From Granulicella pectinivorans (GTDB lineage Bacteria > Acidobacteriota > Terriglobia > Terriglobales > Acidobacteriaceae), in assembly GCF_900114625.1 (NCBI RefSeq), contig NZ_FOZL01000002.1, positions 372,001 to 436,000 of the forward strand: DNA of 64,000 bases, read 5' to 3'. A program made the position numbers and the translations under genes. Numbering within the stretch: the first letter of the stretch is position 1; the number at the start of each line of letters is the position of its first letter. Of this stretch, positions 8,365 to 16,356 are shown piece after piece. The notes under the pieces were generated by a model that was given only the letters and a program-made list of their open reading frames with translations, made no database searches and was not told where the DNA came from.

Positions 8365-9171
8365 TTGACACGTTTTCAAGGTATTTTGCTTTTCTCTGTG
8401 CTCGGTTGCGTGGGAGTGACAGGGGCTCGTGGCCAGTTGCTGGGGCCGAAGAAGCCGGTTGTTCCGGTGGTGATTCCGACGCTGCAGCCGCCGACTCCGG
8501 AGTATGTGTTCCCTGCCAAGCAGACGCTGACGTTCACGGTGGACTGGCGCGTATTTACCGCTGGGACCGCGGTCTTCCAGATTGAGCAGCAGGGGACGAC
8601 CGAGAAGGTGACGGCGACCGGCGACTCGGTGGGCGCGGTGAATATGCTGTTTCCTGTGGTGGACAAGTTCCAGGCCGGGTTCGACACGAAGACGGGCTGC
8701 TCGACGGGATTTTCGAAGCAGTTGCAGGAGGGACGCCGCAAGGTGAACTCCGATCTGACGTTCGACTACCAGACGGGCAAGCAAAGCCTTGTTGAAAAGA
8801 ACATGGTGAAGGGGACGTCGAAGAGCCTGAGCGCTTCGATTCCGGCGTGCGTGGCGGATTCGCTTTCGGCGATCTTTTATGTGGCGAGCCAACACCTGAC
8901 GATCGGGCAGCAGGTGAATTTTCCGCTGGCGGATGCGATGCGGACGGTGACGGTGGCGATGAAGGTGGAGGCTCGGGAGGAGATCAAGACTCCGGCGGGC
9001 ACGTTTACCACGCTGCGGGTGCAGCCGACGGCGGATGAGGGCGTGGTGAAGAGCCGCGGGCAGATCTGGATCTGGTACACGGACGACGCGCGGCATATGC
9101 CGGTGCAGATTCGGGCGAAGCTGTTCTGGGGGACGATTACGTTTCATCTGCAGTCGGTTGAGGCGAAGTAG
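8365..9171 (+). CDS. DUF3108 domain protein, exported
   Basis: A 268-residue exported protein. From the TTG at 8365, with GAGGGG ten bases upstream, the product begins with a signal peptide (TRFQGILLFSVLGCVGVTGARGQ); the ATG-like start at 8284 would bury it. The mature part matches the DUF3108 pattern: LTFTVDWRVFTAGTAVFQIE near residue 53, then a long beta-rich region with VVDKFQAGFDTKTGCS and a C-terminal VWYTDD-like block (IWIWYTDDARHMPVQI). DUF3108 proteins are periplasmic or outer-membrane-associated and of unknown function. Co-orientation with LPS genes fits an envelope role, which is inference. Confidence 0.8.
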   Translation: MTRFQGILLFSVLGCVGVTGARGQLLGPKKPVVPVVIPTLQPPTPEYVFPAKQTLTFTVDWRVFTAGTAVFQIEQQGTTEKVTATGDSVGAVNMLFPVVDKFQAGFDTKTGCSTGFSKQLQEGRRKVNSDLTFDYQTGKQSLVEKNMVKGTSKSLSASIPACVADSLSAIFYVASQHLTIGQQVNFPLADAMRTVTVAMKVEAREEIKTPAGTFTTLRVQPTADEGVVKSRGQIWIWYTDDARHMPVQIRAKLFWGTITFHLQSVEAK

Positions 9172-9319
9172 GAATCTTCGCGGTTGTTGGAGCCGAGACG
9201 ATTGCCTTTGGGAATCAGTACATGGCTCGTAAGGGCGAGTTTTTTGGGTACGGCTGCAGCGTGCCCTTCCGTCCTTCTCCGTCCTTTGGATTTTGTGGCT
9301 GGCTGGAAATGAGGATGCG

Positions 9320-9565
9320 ATGGCGGGAGTTTCGGGGAAATTGGTGACGGTGGCGAAGTTTCTGGAGCCGTTCGATGCGCAGATTGCGAAGGGCGCGCTG
9401 GAGTCGGCGGGCATCGAGTGCTTTTTGCAGGGAGAACAGGCGAATCTGCTGAATGCGTTTGCGTTTCGGGCGCGGCTGAAGGTGGGCGAAGCGGATGCGG
9501 AGGCGGCGCGCGAGGTGCTGGCCGGCTCGGCAGATCTGGTTGAGGGAGATGTTGGCGATGAGTAA
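9320..9565 (+). CDS. DUF2007 family small protein
   Basis: An 81-residue cytoplasmic protein. VTVAKFLEPFDAQIAKGALESAGIECFL is interrupted only by the end of the first beta-alpha unit, and LKVGEADAEAAREVLA follows; this is the DUF2007 (putative signal-transducing, PII-like fold) pattern. The ATG at 9320 has GAGG upstream. Its stop codon overlaps the queC start by eight bases, so the two are translationally coupled. Function unknown. Confidence 0.75.
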   Translation: MAGVSGKLVTVAKFLEPFDAQIAKGALESAGIECFLQGEQANLLNAFAFRARLKVGEADAEAAREVLAGSADLVEGDVGDE

Positions 9566-10250
9566 GCCAAAGGCTGTGTTGTGTCTTTCGGGGGGGATGG
9601 ACTCCTGCGTGTGTGCGGCGCTGGCGGCGCGGGACTACGAGGTCTATGCGCTGCACTTCAGCTATGGGCAGCGGACGGAGCTGAGGGAGCTACAGTCGGC
9701 GCGGGAGATTGTGCGGCTGACGAACGCCAAGGAGCTGATGCATCTGACGATCGACCTGTTCCGGAAGATTGGGGGGTCGGCGCTGACGGATGAGGCGATT
9801 GCGGTACCGGATGCGGTGGAGCATGTGGACGGGTCGGACCGGGTGGGCGATGAGGTTCCGGTGACGTATGTGCCGTTTCGGAATGCACACTTTCTTTCGG
9901 CGGCGGTGAGCTGGGCGGAGGTTCTGGGGGCGGAGACGATTTTGATTGGCGCGGTGGAGCAGGATAGCTCGGGGTATCCCGATTGCCGTCCGTCGTACTA
10001 TGCGGCGTTCAATGAGCTGATCAAGATGGGGACCAAGGACGGGACGATTCGGGTGGAGACGCCCCTGATTGCGATGCGGAAGAGGGAGATCGTGGCGTTG
10101 GGAGTTGAACTAGGCGCTCCGTTCCATGTAAGTTGGTCATGCTATGCCAGCGGCACGGAGGCTTGCGGCGTGTGCGAGAGCTGCGCGTTGCGGCTGAAGG
10201 CGTTCGAGGAGGCTGGGGCGGTCGATCCGATCGTTTATAGCCGTCGTTGA
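9558..10250 (+). CDS. queC: 7-cyano-7-deazaguanine synthase
   Basis: Converts 7-carboxy-7-deazaguanine to preQ0 with ATP and ammonia in queuosine synthesis; cytoplasmic. The PP-loop SGGMDS is at residues 11-16. The zinc-binding set C195, C203, C206 and C209 is visible as SCYASGTEACGVCESC. GAVEQDSSGYPDCRP matches the substrate-binding region. The 230-residue length is normal. The ATG at 9558 lies within the end of the DUF2007 gene. No queD, queE or queF neighbour is in the window. Confidence 0.95.
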   Translation: MSKPKAVLCLSGGMDSCVCAALAARDYEVYALHFSYGQRTELRELQSAREIVRLTNAKELMHLTIDLFRKIGGSALTDEAIAVPDAVEHVDGSDRVGDEVPVTYVPFRNAHFLSAAVSWAEVLGAETILIGAVEQDSSGYPDCRPSYYAAFNELIKMGTKDGTIRVETPLIAMRKREIVALGVELGAPFHVSWSCYASGTEACGVCESCALRLKAFEEAGAVDPIVYSRR

Positions 10251-10354
10251 AGAGCAGAGTTTTGAGGTTTCTTCCCGCGCGGTGCGAGATGCGCGTGGAT
10301 ATCCAGGATTGAGTGTTTTCAAGATACAAGGAATTGAAACCAGAGGGTAAAGCG

Positions 10355-11527
10355 ATGAAGCGTTTTGGATGGAAGACGATGGGCGGCGCGATTGCAGTGG
10401 CGCTGCTGGCAATCTTGGGTTCGGTGACACCGGCGCAGTCGGCGGCGCAGACGGCTCCTGGCACGGTGCATGGACATGTGAACAACGCGGCGGGTCTGCC
10501 GATTGCGAAGGGTGAGGTTAAGTTTACGACCGACCGCACTTCGGAAGAGAAGTCCCGCAAGTACCCGTTTTCGTTTCCGCTGGATGCCAATGGCGACTAC
10601 AAGGGTGAAGGGCTCGCTCCTGGCACGTACCTGGCGGTGGTCTTCTCGGATGGCAAGAGCATCGATTTTCTCGACAACATCGAGATTAAGTCCGGCACGG
10701 ACAAGGTCGTGAGCTTCGACATGACGCGCAAGGAGTACATGGACAAGATGACTCCGGAAGAGCGCAAGGCGGTCGAGGAGTTCAAGAAGAAGAACGCGGA
10801 TGTTTCGGCTGCGAATGCAAAGGTCGCGAACCTGAATGCGATGCTGGGTTCGGCGCGTGCGGACATCAAGGCGAAGAACTTCGACAACGCCGTAACGACG
10901 ATGACGCAGGCGACGGCGGCGAAGCCGGATGAGTCCATTCTGTGGGTGGTGCTGGGCGATGCGCAGCTTGGCGCAGCCGATGCGGCGAAGGCCAAGGGCG
11001 ATGCGACCGCTGTGCAGAAGTACAAGGATGCGGCGGCGTCTTACCAGAAGGGCATCGATCTGAACGCGGTTGCGAAGAAGCCGAGCCCGGAGACGGCTGG
11101 CGCGGCGTACAACCAGCTTGGACAGGCACTGGCCAAGAGCGGCGATCCGAAGGCTGCTTCGGCGGCGTATGACGGCGCGGCGAAGGCACAGCCGGCACAG
11201 TCGGGCATGTACATGTTCAACGAGGCGGCGACGCTGTTGAACGCGGGCCTGAACGACGATGCTGCGCTTGCGGCGGATAAGGCGATTGCCGCCGATCCGA
11301 AGCGCGCGGATGCTTACTACATCAAGGGACAGGCGCTGATCTCGAAGGTGACGGTCGACCCGAAGACACAGAAGATCGTGGCTCCTCCGGGCTGCGTCGA
11401 GGCGTACCAGAAGTACCTGGAGATCGCTCCGGATGGTCCGCATGCGAAGGATGTGGCGGATATTCTGACGGGTATCGGCGCAACCGTAAGCTCCAGCTAC
11501 AAGGCTGGTAAGGCTGGCAAGAAGTAG
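10355..11527 (+). CDS. Exported TPR protein with carboxypeptidase-regulatory-like N-terminal domain
   Basis: A 390-residue exported protein. A signal peptide (AIAVALLAILGSVTPAQSAAQ) follows the ATG at 10355, which has AGAGGG upstream. Residues about 35-115 form a beta-sandwich like the CarboxypepD regulatory domain (GTVHGHVNNAAGLPIAKGEV, then GDYKGEGLAPGTYLAVV). The rest is TPR-like helical repeats (VTTMTQATAAKPDESILWVV, AAYNQLGQALAKSGDPKAAS, AADKAIAADPKRADAYYIKG). Proteins of this build are common in Terriglobia and likely hold other proteins in the periplasm. It ends at a strong intrinsic terminator. Partner unknown. Confidence 0.82.
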   Translation: MKRFGWKTMGGAIAVALLAILGSVTPAQSAAQTAPGTVHGHVNNAAGLPIAKGEVKFTTDRTSEEKSRKYPFSFPLDANGDYKGEGLAPGTYLAVVFSDGKSIDFLDNIEIKSGTDKVVSFDMTRKEYMDKMTPEERKAVEEFKKKNADVSAANAKVANLNAMLGSARADIKAKNFDNAVTTMTQATAAKPDESILWVVLGDAQLGAADAAKAKGDATAVQKYKDAAASYQKGIDLNAVAKKPSPETAGAAYNQLGQALAKSGDPKAASAAYDGAAKAQPAQSGMYMFNEAATLLNAGLNDDAALAADKAIAADPKRADAYYIKGQALISKVTVDPKTQKIVAPPGCVEAYQKYLEIAPDGPHAKDVADILTGIGATVSSSYKAGKAGKK

Positions 11528-11546
11528 GCTGTTCGCAGTGCTGGAG

Positions 11547-11582
11547 AGCCCTGGGCCTTGGCCTGGGGCTTTTCCTTTTTTT
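11547..11582 (+). terminator. Intrinsic terminator after the TPR gene
   Basis: AGCCCTGGGCC (11547-11557) pairs with GGCCTGGGGCT (11560-11570) with two wobble-type positions, followed by a T-rich run (TTTTCCTTTTTTT). It ends only about ten bases before the moeA GTG start, so moeA needs its own promoter upstream of or within this hairpin. Confidence 0.85.
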
Positions 11583-11592
11583 GGGGGGTCGT

Positions 11593-12831
11593 GTGAGTGT
11601 TCTCGGGTTCGATGAGGCGTTGGCTGTGGTGCTGGAGCATGCGCGTGGGTTGGGGGCTCCGCCGCTGATCGAGGTGGTGGCGCTGAAGGATGCGGTGGGA
11701 AGGGTGATCGCGGAGCCGGTGCGGGCGGACCGGGATCAGCCGCCGTTCGACCGGTCGACGCGGGATGGGTTTGCGGTGCGGTCGGGTTCGTTTGCCTCTG
11801 GCGCGACGCTTCGGGTGATGGGTGAGGTGCGGGCCGGGGAGCGGTGGAGCGGTGGCCGGGTGGGCGAGGGGGAGGCGGTGAAGATCATGACCGGGGCTCC
11901 CCTGCCGACGGGGGCGGATGCGGTGGCGATGGTGGAGTTTGTGGAGGTGGTGGGAGAGGGAATACGGACGGTGGCGGGCCGTGGTTTGGCCCGGTTCGAG
12001 AACGTGGTGTTGCGCGGGAGCGAGGCGCGGGCGGGGTATGTGGTGATGGCGGCGGGGACGGTGGTGGGCGCGGCGGAGATTGGCCTGGCGGCGACATGCG
12101 GGCGGGCGGAGCTGACGGTGTACAGGAGGCCGATGGTGGCGGTGATCGCCACGGGGGATGAGCTGGTGGAGGTCGGTTCGGGGAGGGCGCTGGAGGAGGA
12201 AGAGATCTGGAACTCGAATGGGCATGCGCTGCGGGCGCTGGTGCATGGGTCGGGTGGGTTTGGGGGGAAGCTGGCGATTGCGCGGGATACGCTCGAGGAC
12301 GTCACGGAGAGGGTTTTGCAGGGGCGGGCGTGGGATCTGATGATCTTGTCGGGTGGGGTGTCGATGGGAGAGTACGACCTGGTGGAGGAGGTGCTCGCCG
12401 GGCTGGGGGCGGAGTTCTTTTTTACCGGGGTGAAGATGCAGCCCGGCAAGCCGGTGGTGTTCGGGCGGCTGCCGGAGCGGGACGGGGCGAAGGCGTGCTA
12501 CTTCTTTGGGTTGCCGGGGAATCCGGTTTCGACGCAGGTTACGTTTCATTGCTTTGTGGAGCCTTTTTTGAAGGCGATGGCGGGTGGGGTGGTGGAGGGG
12601 CCGTTGTTTGTGCAAGCTGCTTTGCGTGAGGCGGTGCCGGGGAGTACGGGGCGGATGCGGTTTCTGCCGGCTCGGTTGGGGCGGGATCGGGTTGGGCCTT
12701 CGGTGACGCTTGTTGGGTGGCAGGGGTCGGGGGATATGGCGGCGAATGCGCGGGCGAACTGCTATGCGGTGCTGCCGCAGCGGGAGGGGGAGTTTGCGGC
12801 GGGTGAGGTGATTTCGGTGCTGCTGCGGTAG
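11593..12831 (+). CDS. moeA: Molybdopterin molybdenumtransferase
   Basis: Inserts molybdate into adenylated molybdopterin, the last step of molybdenum cofactor synthesis; cytoplasmic. The 412-residue protein shows PPFDRSTRDGFAV near residue 46, GEAVKIMTGAPLPTGADAVAMVE near 93 (split by conserved glycines), VAVIATGDELV near 182, NSNGHAL near 208, LSGGVSMGEYD near 252 and LPGNPVS near 303, the full MoeA set. I chose the GTG at 11593 after a GGGGGG run; a TTG at 11581 would overlap the terminator. moaC follows after a gap that carries a small membrane ORF. Confidence 0.94.
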   Translation: MSVLGFDEALAVVLEHARGLGAPPLIEVVALKDAVGRVIAEPVRADRDQPPFDRSTRDGFAVRSGSFASGATLRVMGEVRAGERWSGGRVGEGEAVKIMTGAPLPTGADAVAMVEFVEVVGEGIRTVAGRGLARFENVVLRGSEARAGYVVMAAGTVVGAAEIGLAATCGRAELTVYRRPMVAVIATGDELVEVGSGRALEEEEIWNSNGHALRALVHGSGGFGGKLAIARDTLEDVTERVLQGRAWDLMILSGGVSMGEYDLVEEVLAGLGAEFFFTGVKMQPGKPVVFGRLPERDGAKACYFFGLPGNPVSTQVTFHCFVEPFLKAMAGGVVEGPLFVQAALREAVPGSTGRMRFLPARLGRDRVGPSVTLVGWQGSGDMAANARANCYAVLPQREGEFAAGEVISVLLR

Positions 12832-12903
12832 GATGCGGGGATGAGCCAGACGCGACCAACTGCCCGGACGAAACGCAGCCTCTATCTCGAACTTTGCGGC
12901 TGA

Positions 12904-13053
12904 ATGGTGATGTTTGGGTTGGGTGTGTTCGAGATTGGCTGGCAGCCATGGCGGCTGGGTGGAATCGGGGGAGTCTCGATCTGGCTGCAGGTGGCCGTTT
13001 CGTTGCTCTCGATGGGCAAGGTGGTCTGGAATATACGGACGGGAGATCGATGA
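12904..13053 (+). CDS. Small membrane protein coupled to moaC (candidate)
   Basis: A 49-codon frame beginning MVMFGLGVFEIGW and running through a hydrophobic stretch (IGGVSIWLQVAVSLLSM, about residues 21-37) to a positively charged tail. Its stop codon overlaps the moaC start as ATGA, a typical coupled arrangement, which is the main reason to believe it. It begins immediately after the stop of a 20-codon frame (12841-12903) that I do not call. It is too short for most gene finders. No family is recognised; the MFGLG opening resembles TatA-type proteins but the rest does not. Confidence 0.5.
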   Translation: MVMFGLGVFEIGWQPWRLGGIGGVSIWLQVAVSLLSMGKVVWNIRTGDR

Positions 13054-13520
13054 GCAAGTTGTCGCATTACGATGAGGCAGGGGAGGCTCACATGGTGGAT
13101 GTGAGCGGGAAGACGGCTACGCGGCGGGAGGCGACGGCGGGGGCGTTTGTGGAGCTCTCCGAGGCGGTGCTGGCGGCGCTGCCGCAGAACCCGAAGGGGA
13201 ATCCGCTGGAGGTGGCGCGGTTTGCGGGGATTATGGCGGCGAAGCAAACGTCTTCGTTGATTCCGATGTGTCATCCGCTGGCGCTGAGCTTTGTGGATGT
13301 TGCGGCTACGGTGGTGGCGGGTGGGGTGAAGATCGAGGCGACCGCGGCGACTACGGCTGGCACGGGTGTGGAGATGGAGGCCATGGTGGCGGCCTCGGTC
13401 GCGGCGCTGACGGTGTATGACATGACCAAGGCGCTGGATAAAGGGATTCGGATTCGTGAGGTTGTGCTGTTGAGGAAGAGTGGGGGGAAGAGTGGGGATT
13501 ATGTTCGAAGCGAAGTTTAG
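13050..13520 (+). CDS. moaC: Cyclic pyranopterin monophosphate synthase
   Basis: Acts after MoaA to form cyclic pyranopterin monophosphate from the GTP-derived intermediate; cytoplasmic. The 156-residue protein carries MCHPL at about 73-77, TGVEMEAM near 105 and YDMTKALDKG near 123, including the catalytic Asp and Lys. The ATG at 13050 has GGGAG upstream and overlaps the stop codon of the small upstream ORF. A longer frame from 12894 is not coding. MoaA is not in the window. Confidence 0.95.
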   Translation: MSKLSHYDEAGEAHMVDVSGKTATRREATAGAFVELSEAVLAALPQNPKGNPLEVARFAGIMAAKQTSSLIPMCHPLALSFVDVAATVVAGGVKIEATAATTAGTGVEMEAMVAASVAALTVYDMTKALDKGIRIREVVLLRKSGGKSGDYVRSEV

Positions 13521-13539
13521 GATTCCAGGCACGGAGACA

Positions 13540-13582
13540 CCCACATCTCAGAGGCGAGATGTGGGGCACCCTCGTTTGTGGC
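13540..13582 (+). repeat. Palindromic element copy B (provides the start of the GH43-like gene)
   Basis: Left arm CCCACATCTC (13540-13549), loop AGAGGC, right arm GAGATGTGGG (13556-13565), perfect 10-bp stem, then the tail GGCACCCTCGTTTGTGGC. It begins 20 bp after the moaC stop. The GTG within the right arm (13561) and the TTG in the tail (13576) are both in frame with the signal peptide of the next gene. Confidence 0.92.
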
Positions 13583-14553
13583 TCTTTCTGCTGCTTGCGC
13601 TTACCGTTGGGGCTTCGGCGCAGGGGGTGATCCGGCCCGGTGAGGTCTGGAAGGATGACCAGGGGCGGCAGATTCAGGCGCATGGGGGCGGGATTCTCAA
13701 ACAGGGAAAGACGTTTTACTGGTTTGGCGAAGAGCGGGAGCAGGGGCGGGATACTTCGAAGAAATACGTCGGTTGCTACTCGTCGAAGGATCTTGTGCAC
13801 TGGAAGTTTCGAAAGCTGATTGCGTTTGCCGATCCGGAGAACTTTGGGGCGCACTGGATTCTGGAGAGGCCGAAGGTCTACTTCAATGCGAAGACGAAGA
13901 AGTTTGTGATGTATATGCATATTGACGGGCCGGAGAGGCCCGGAGGGCCGGGGTATGGGCTGGCTCGGGTGGGGATCGCGGTGAGCGACAAGGTGGATGG
14001 GGATTACACGTATGTGAAGAGCTTTCGGCCGCTGGGGCATGAGAGCCGGGATATCGGGCAGTTTGTGGATGACGATGGGACGGCGTATCTGATTACCGAG
14101 GACAGGCCGTTTGGGTTCCGGATCGAGAAGCTGACCGACGACTTCATGGGGATTGAGAAGCAGATGACGTTAATCCCGATGCACATGGAGGGTGGGGCTC
14201 TGGTGCATTACAAGGGTCTTTACTATGCGGTCGGGTCGGCGCTGACGGGGTGGAATGCGAATCCGAACAAGTACGCTACGGCTACGAGCCTGGAAGGGCC
14301 TTGGTCGGAGTTCAAGGATATCGCTCCGCCGGAGACGAAGACGTATGGGTCGCAGTCTACGTTGCTGCTGAAGATTGTGGGGACGAAGACGACTTCGGTG
14401 ATCTTTATGGGGGATGTGTGGAAGGCGAAGACGCTTTGGGACTCGCGGTATCTTTGGATGCCGGTGGAGATTGGGGATGGGGTTTTGAAGCTGCCGGAGC
14501 CTAAGCCCTGGACGATTGATGTGAAGACGGGTGTGACGAAGGTCCTGCCTTAG
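13561..14553 (+). CDS. Secreted GH43-like five-bladed beta-propeller protein
   Basis: A 330-residue exported protein with the glycoside hydrolase 43/62 beta-propeller build, likely acting on arabinan, xylan or galactan side chains. Seen: QAHGGGILKQGKTFYWFGE near residue 35, YSSKDLVHWKFRK near 67 (typical SxDLxxW), FVDDDGTAYLI near 165 and SLEGPWSEF near 235. The signal peptide LWLFLLLALTVGASAQG follows a GTG at 13561 that lies inside palindromic element B, giving an N-terminus of MGHPRLW; an ATG at 13501 inside moaC would put 20 residues of mostly repeat-encoded sequence in front. The catalytic acid residues were not assigned. The family is likely; the substrate is unknown. Confidence 0.78.
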   Translation: MGHPRLWLFLLLALTVGASAQGVIRPGEVWKDDQGRQIQAHGGGILKQGKTFYWFGEEREQGRDTSKKYVGCYSSKDLVHWKFRKLIAFADPENFGAHWILERPKVYFNAKTKKFVMYMHIDGPERPGGPGYGLARVGIAVSDKVDGDYTYVKSFRPLGHESRDIGQFVDDDGTAYLITEDRPFGFRIEKLTDDFMGIEKQMTLIPMHMEGGALVHYKGLYYAVGSALTGWNANPNKYATATSLEGPWSEFKDIAPPETKTYGSQSTLLLKIVGTKTTSVIFMGDVWKAKTLWDSRYLWMPVEIGDGVLKLPEPKPWTIDVKTGVTKVLP

Positions 14554-14586
14554 TTTCGATCGAACGGCGCTCTGAGGGGTTGCGAT

Positions 14587-15189
14587 TTGCAAAAGGGGTT
14601 TACGAGAAGACCGAAGGCCGAGGAACCCGCGCCGGCGAACCACGGCAAGAACTACATCACTCCAGCCGGGATCGAACGCCTGAAAGAGGAGCGCCATTTC
14701 CTGATCACCAAGGATCGTCCAGCCGTGGTGCAGGTGGTGGCGTGGGCTGCGAGCAATGGCGATCGCAGCGAAAATGCCGACTACCAGTACAGCAAGCGGC
14801 GGCTGCGGCAGATCGATGGACGGGTTCGCTTCCTGACCAAGCGGATCGAAGCCGCGGAGGTGGTCGACCCGGAGGCTCCGAGGACGGGGCTGCGGGCGAC
14901 GAGGGCGTTCTTTGGGGCGACCGTGCGGTATGCAAATGCCGCGGGGGAAGAGCGGGTGGTGAGCATCGTCGGGACCGATGAAGTCGATCTCGACCGCGGC
15001 CATGTCAGTTGGGAGTCGCCGCTGGGGCGCGCCTTGATGAAAGCGGGAGAGTACGACGAGGTGGTTCTGCGTGCGCCGGGCGGCACGGAGACGCTGACTG
15101 TGTTGGAGGTGCGGTACGAGCGGATTGCCGTGGAACCGTTTCGGGTGCCGGCTGCGTTCGACGGGGCGACCAAGGGGCTTGATCGCTGA
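14587..15189 (+). CDS. greB: Transcript cleavage factor GreB
   Basis: Rescues backtracked RNA polymerase by stimulating transcript cleavage. The 200-residue protein has the coiled-coil finger with GDRSENADYQYSKRRLRQID (about residues 58-77), where the acidic tip residues lie, and a C-terminal FKBP-like domain with SPLGRALMKAGEYDEV (the SPxGxALxGxxxGD equivalent). YITPAGIERLKEE at the start is typical for Gre factors. It is longer than GreA and has an extra C-terminal tail. The start is TTG at 14587. It converges on egtD, with palindromic element C between the two stop codons. Confidence 0.9.
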   Translation: MQKGFTRRPKAEEPAPANHGKNYITPAGIERLKEERHFLITKDRPAVVQVVAWAASNGDRSENADYQYSKRRLRQIDGRVRFLTKRIEAAEVVDPEAPRTGLRATRAFFGATVRYANAAGEERVVSIVGTDEVDLDRGHVSWESPLGRALMKAGEYDEVVLRAPGGTETLTVLEVRYERIAVEPFRVPAAFDGATKGLDR

Positions 15190-15197
15190 CAGGCACA

Positions 15198-15239
15198 TCC
15201 ACATCTCAGAAGCGGATGTGGGGCACCCGGGTTTGTGGC
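15198..15239 (+). repeat. Palindromic element copy C, between greB and egtD stops
   Basis: Same family as copies A, B and D-F but with a 2-bp loss in the right arm (GCGGATGTGGGG instead of GCGAGATGTGGGG), leaving a 7-bp stem CCACATC / GATGTGG. The tail GGCACCCGGGTTTGTGGC is intact. It fills the 53-bp gap between the convergent greB and egtD stop codons and could act as a two-way 3' end. Confidence 0.85.
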
Positions 15240-15242
15240 TCG

Positions 15243-16229
15243 CTAGACTGCGGTGGCTAGAGTTACGGCGAAGAGGTTCTTTTCGTCGTGGTAGGTCTTA
15301 GTCGGGGTGTAGCCGGTGGTCTTGAAGAGCTCCGCAAGGGCGGGTTGGGTGAATTTGTAACTGTTCTCGGTGTGGATGGTCTCGCCCTGTTCGAAGGTGA
15401 TGGTCAGATCACAGGCGCGGAGATGGACCGTCTGGCGGTGCTGCGATTCCAGGTGCATCTCGATGCGGGATTCGATCGCGCTCCAGCGGGCTACGTGGCG
15501 GAAACACTCCGGGCGGAAGTCGGCGTCGAGGTCGCGGTTAAGGCGGGTGAGGATGTTGCGGTTGAAGGCGGCGGTGACTCCTGCCGCGTCGTCGTAGGCG
15601 GCTAGTAGAGTGGCGATGGACTTTGCGGGGCTGGGTGCCAGATCGGTGCCGAGGAGGATGACGTCGCCGGGCTGAAGCTGGGCGCGGAGGTTCGCGAGGA
15701 TGGCCTGGGCCTCTTCGGGCGAGAAGTTGCCGATACTGGAGCCGATGTAGAGGGCGAGGATCCTGGCGCCTTCGGGGCGCTCGAGGGAGATGGGTTCGGT
15801 GGTGTAGTTGGCGAGCTGGGGGCGAACGAGGAGGCCGGGGATGGCGCGCTCCAGCAGCTCGGTGGCCTCGTCGAGGCAGGTCTGGCTGACATCGATGGGT
15901 TGATAGAGGAGCTCGGGCTGGCGGGCGATGGCGGCGCGGAGGAGGATGCCGGTCTTGGTCGCGGTGCCTGCGCCCAGTTCGGCGATGGTGAGATGTTCGG
16001 CGTTCTCAGCAAGGACGGAGGAGATGATTTCGCGGGCGTTTGCTTGGAAGATGGCGCGCTCGGTGCGGGTGAGGTAGTACTCGGGGAGGGCGGTGATCTG
16101 CTCGAAGAGATGCGAGCCGGACTCGTCGTAGAAGAGCCACGGCGGAAGGGTGCGCGGGGTTACGGTGAGGCCCGCGCTGGCGGCGAGGGCTACGGCCTGG
16201 GTGGTGGAGACTGCTTCTGCTGTGGGCAA
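15243..16229 (-). CDS. egtD: L-histidine N-alpha-methyltransferase (ergothioneine synthesis)
   Basis: Trimethylates histidine to hercynine with SAM. The 328-residue protein has PPWLFYDESGSHLFEQITALPEYYLTRTE split by family-typical residues, the SAM loop IAELGAGTATKTGILL near residue 85, YIGSSIGNF near 160 and GTDLAPSP near 190. I chose the TTG at 16229 because GAGGGA stands eight bases upstream and the length then equals known EgtD (about 320); the frame stays open much further but runs into egtB. It lies 127 bp downstream of egtB on the same strand, so the two form the core ergothioneine pathway. Confidence 0.92.
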   Translation of the reverse strand: MPTAEAVSTTQAVALAASAGLTVTPRTLPPWLFYDESGSHLFEQITALPEYYLTRTERAIFQANAREIISSVLAENAEHLTIAELGAGTATKTGILLRAAIARQPELLYQPIDVSQTCLDEATELLERAIPGLLVRPQLANYTTEPISLERPEGARILALYIGSSIGNFSPEEAQAILANLRAQLQPGDVILLGTDLAPSPAKSIATLLAAYDDAAGVTAAFNRNILTRLNRDLDADFRPECFRHVARWSAIESRIEMHLESQHRQTVHLRACDLTITFEQGETIHTENSYKFTQPALAELFKTTGYTPTKTYHDEKNLFAVTLATAV

Positions 16230-16356
16230 ACCGGTTCCCTCTTCAACACTGAGCGAGTGTATGTCTGGGTTCGATGCGATGTATAGCCCATGGGGTGCGG
16301 CCCGGAGAACATTTGATGGACAGGAGTGCAAAGTCTGCTGACAATGCCTGACACGG

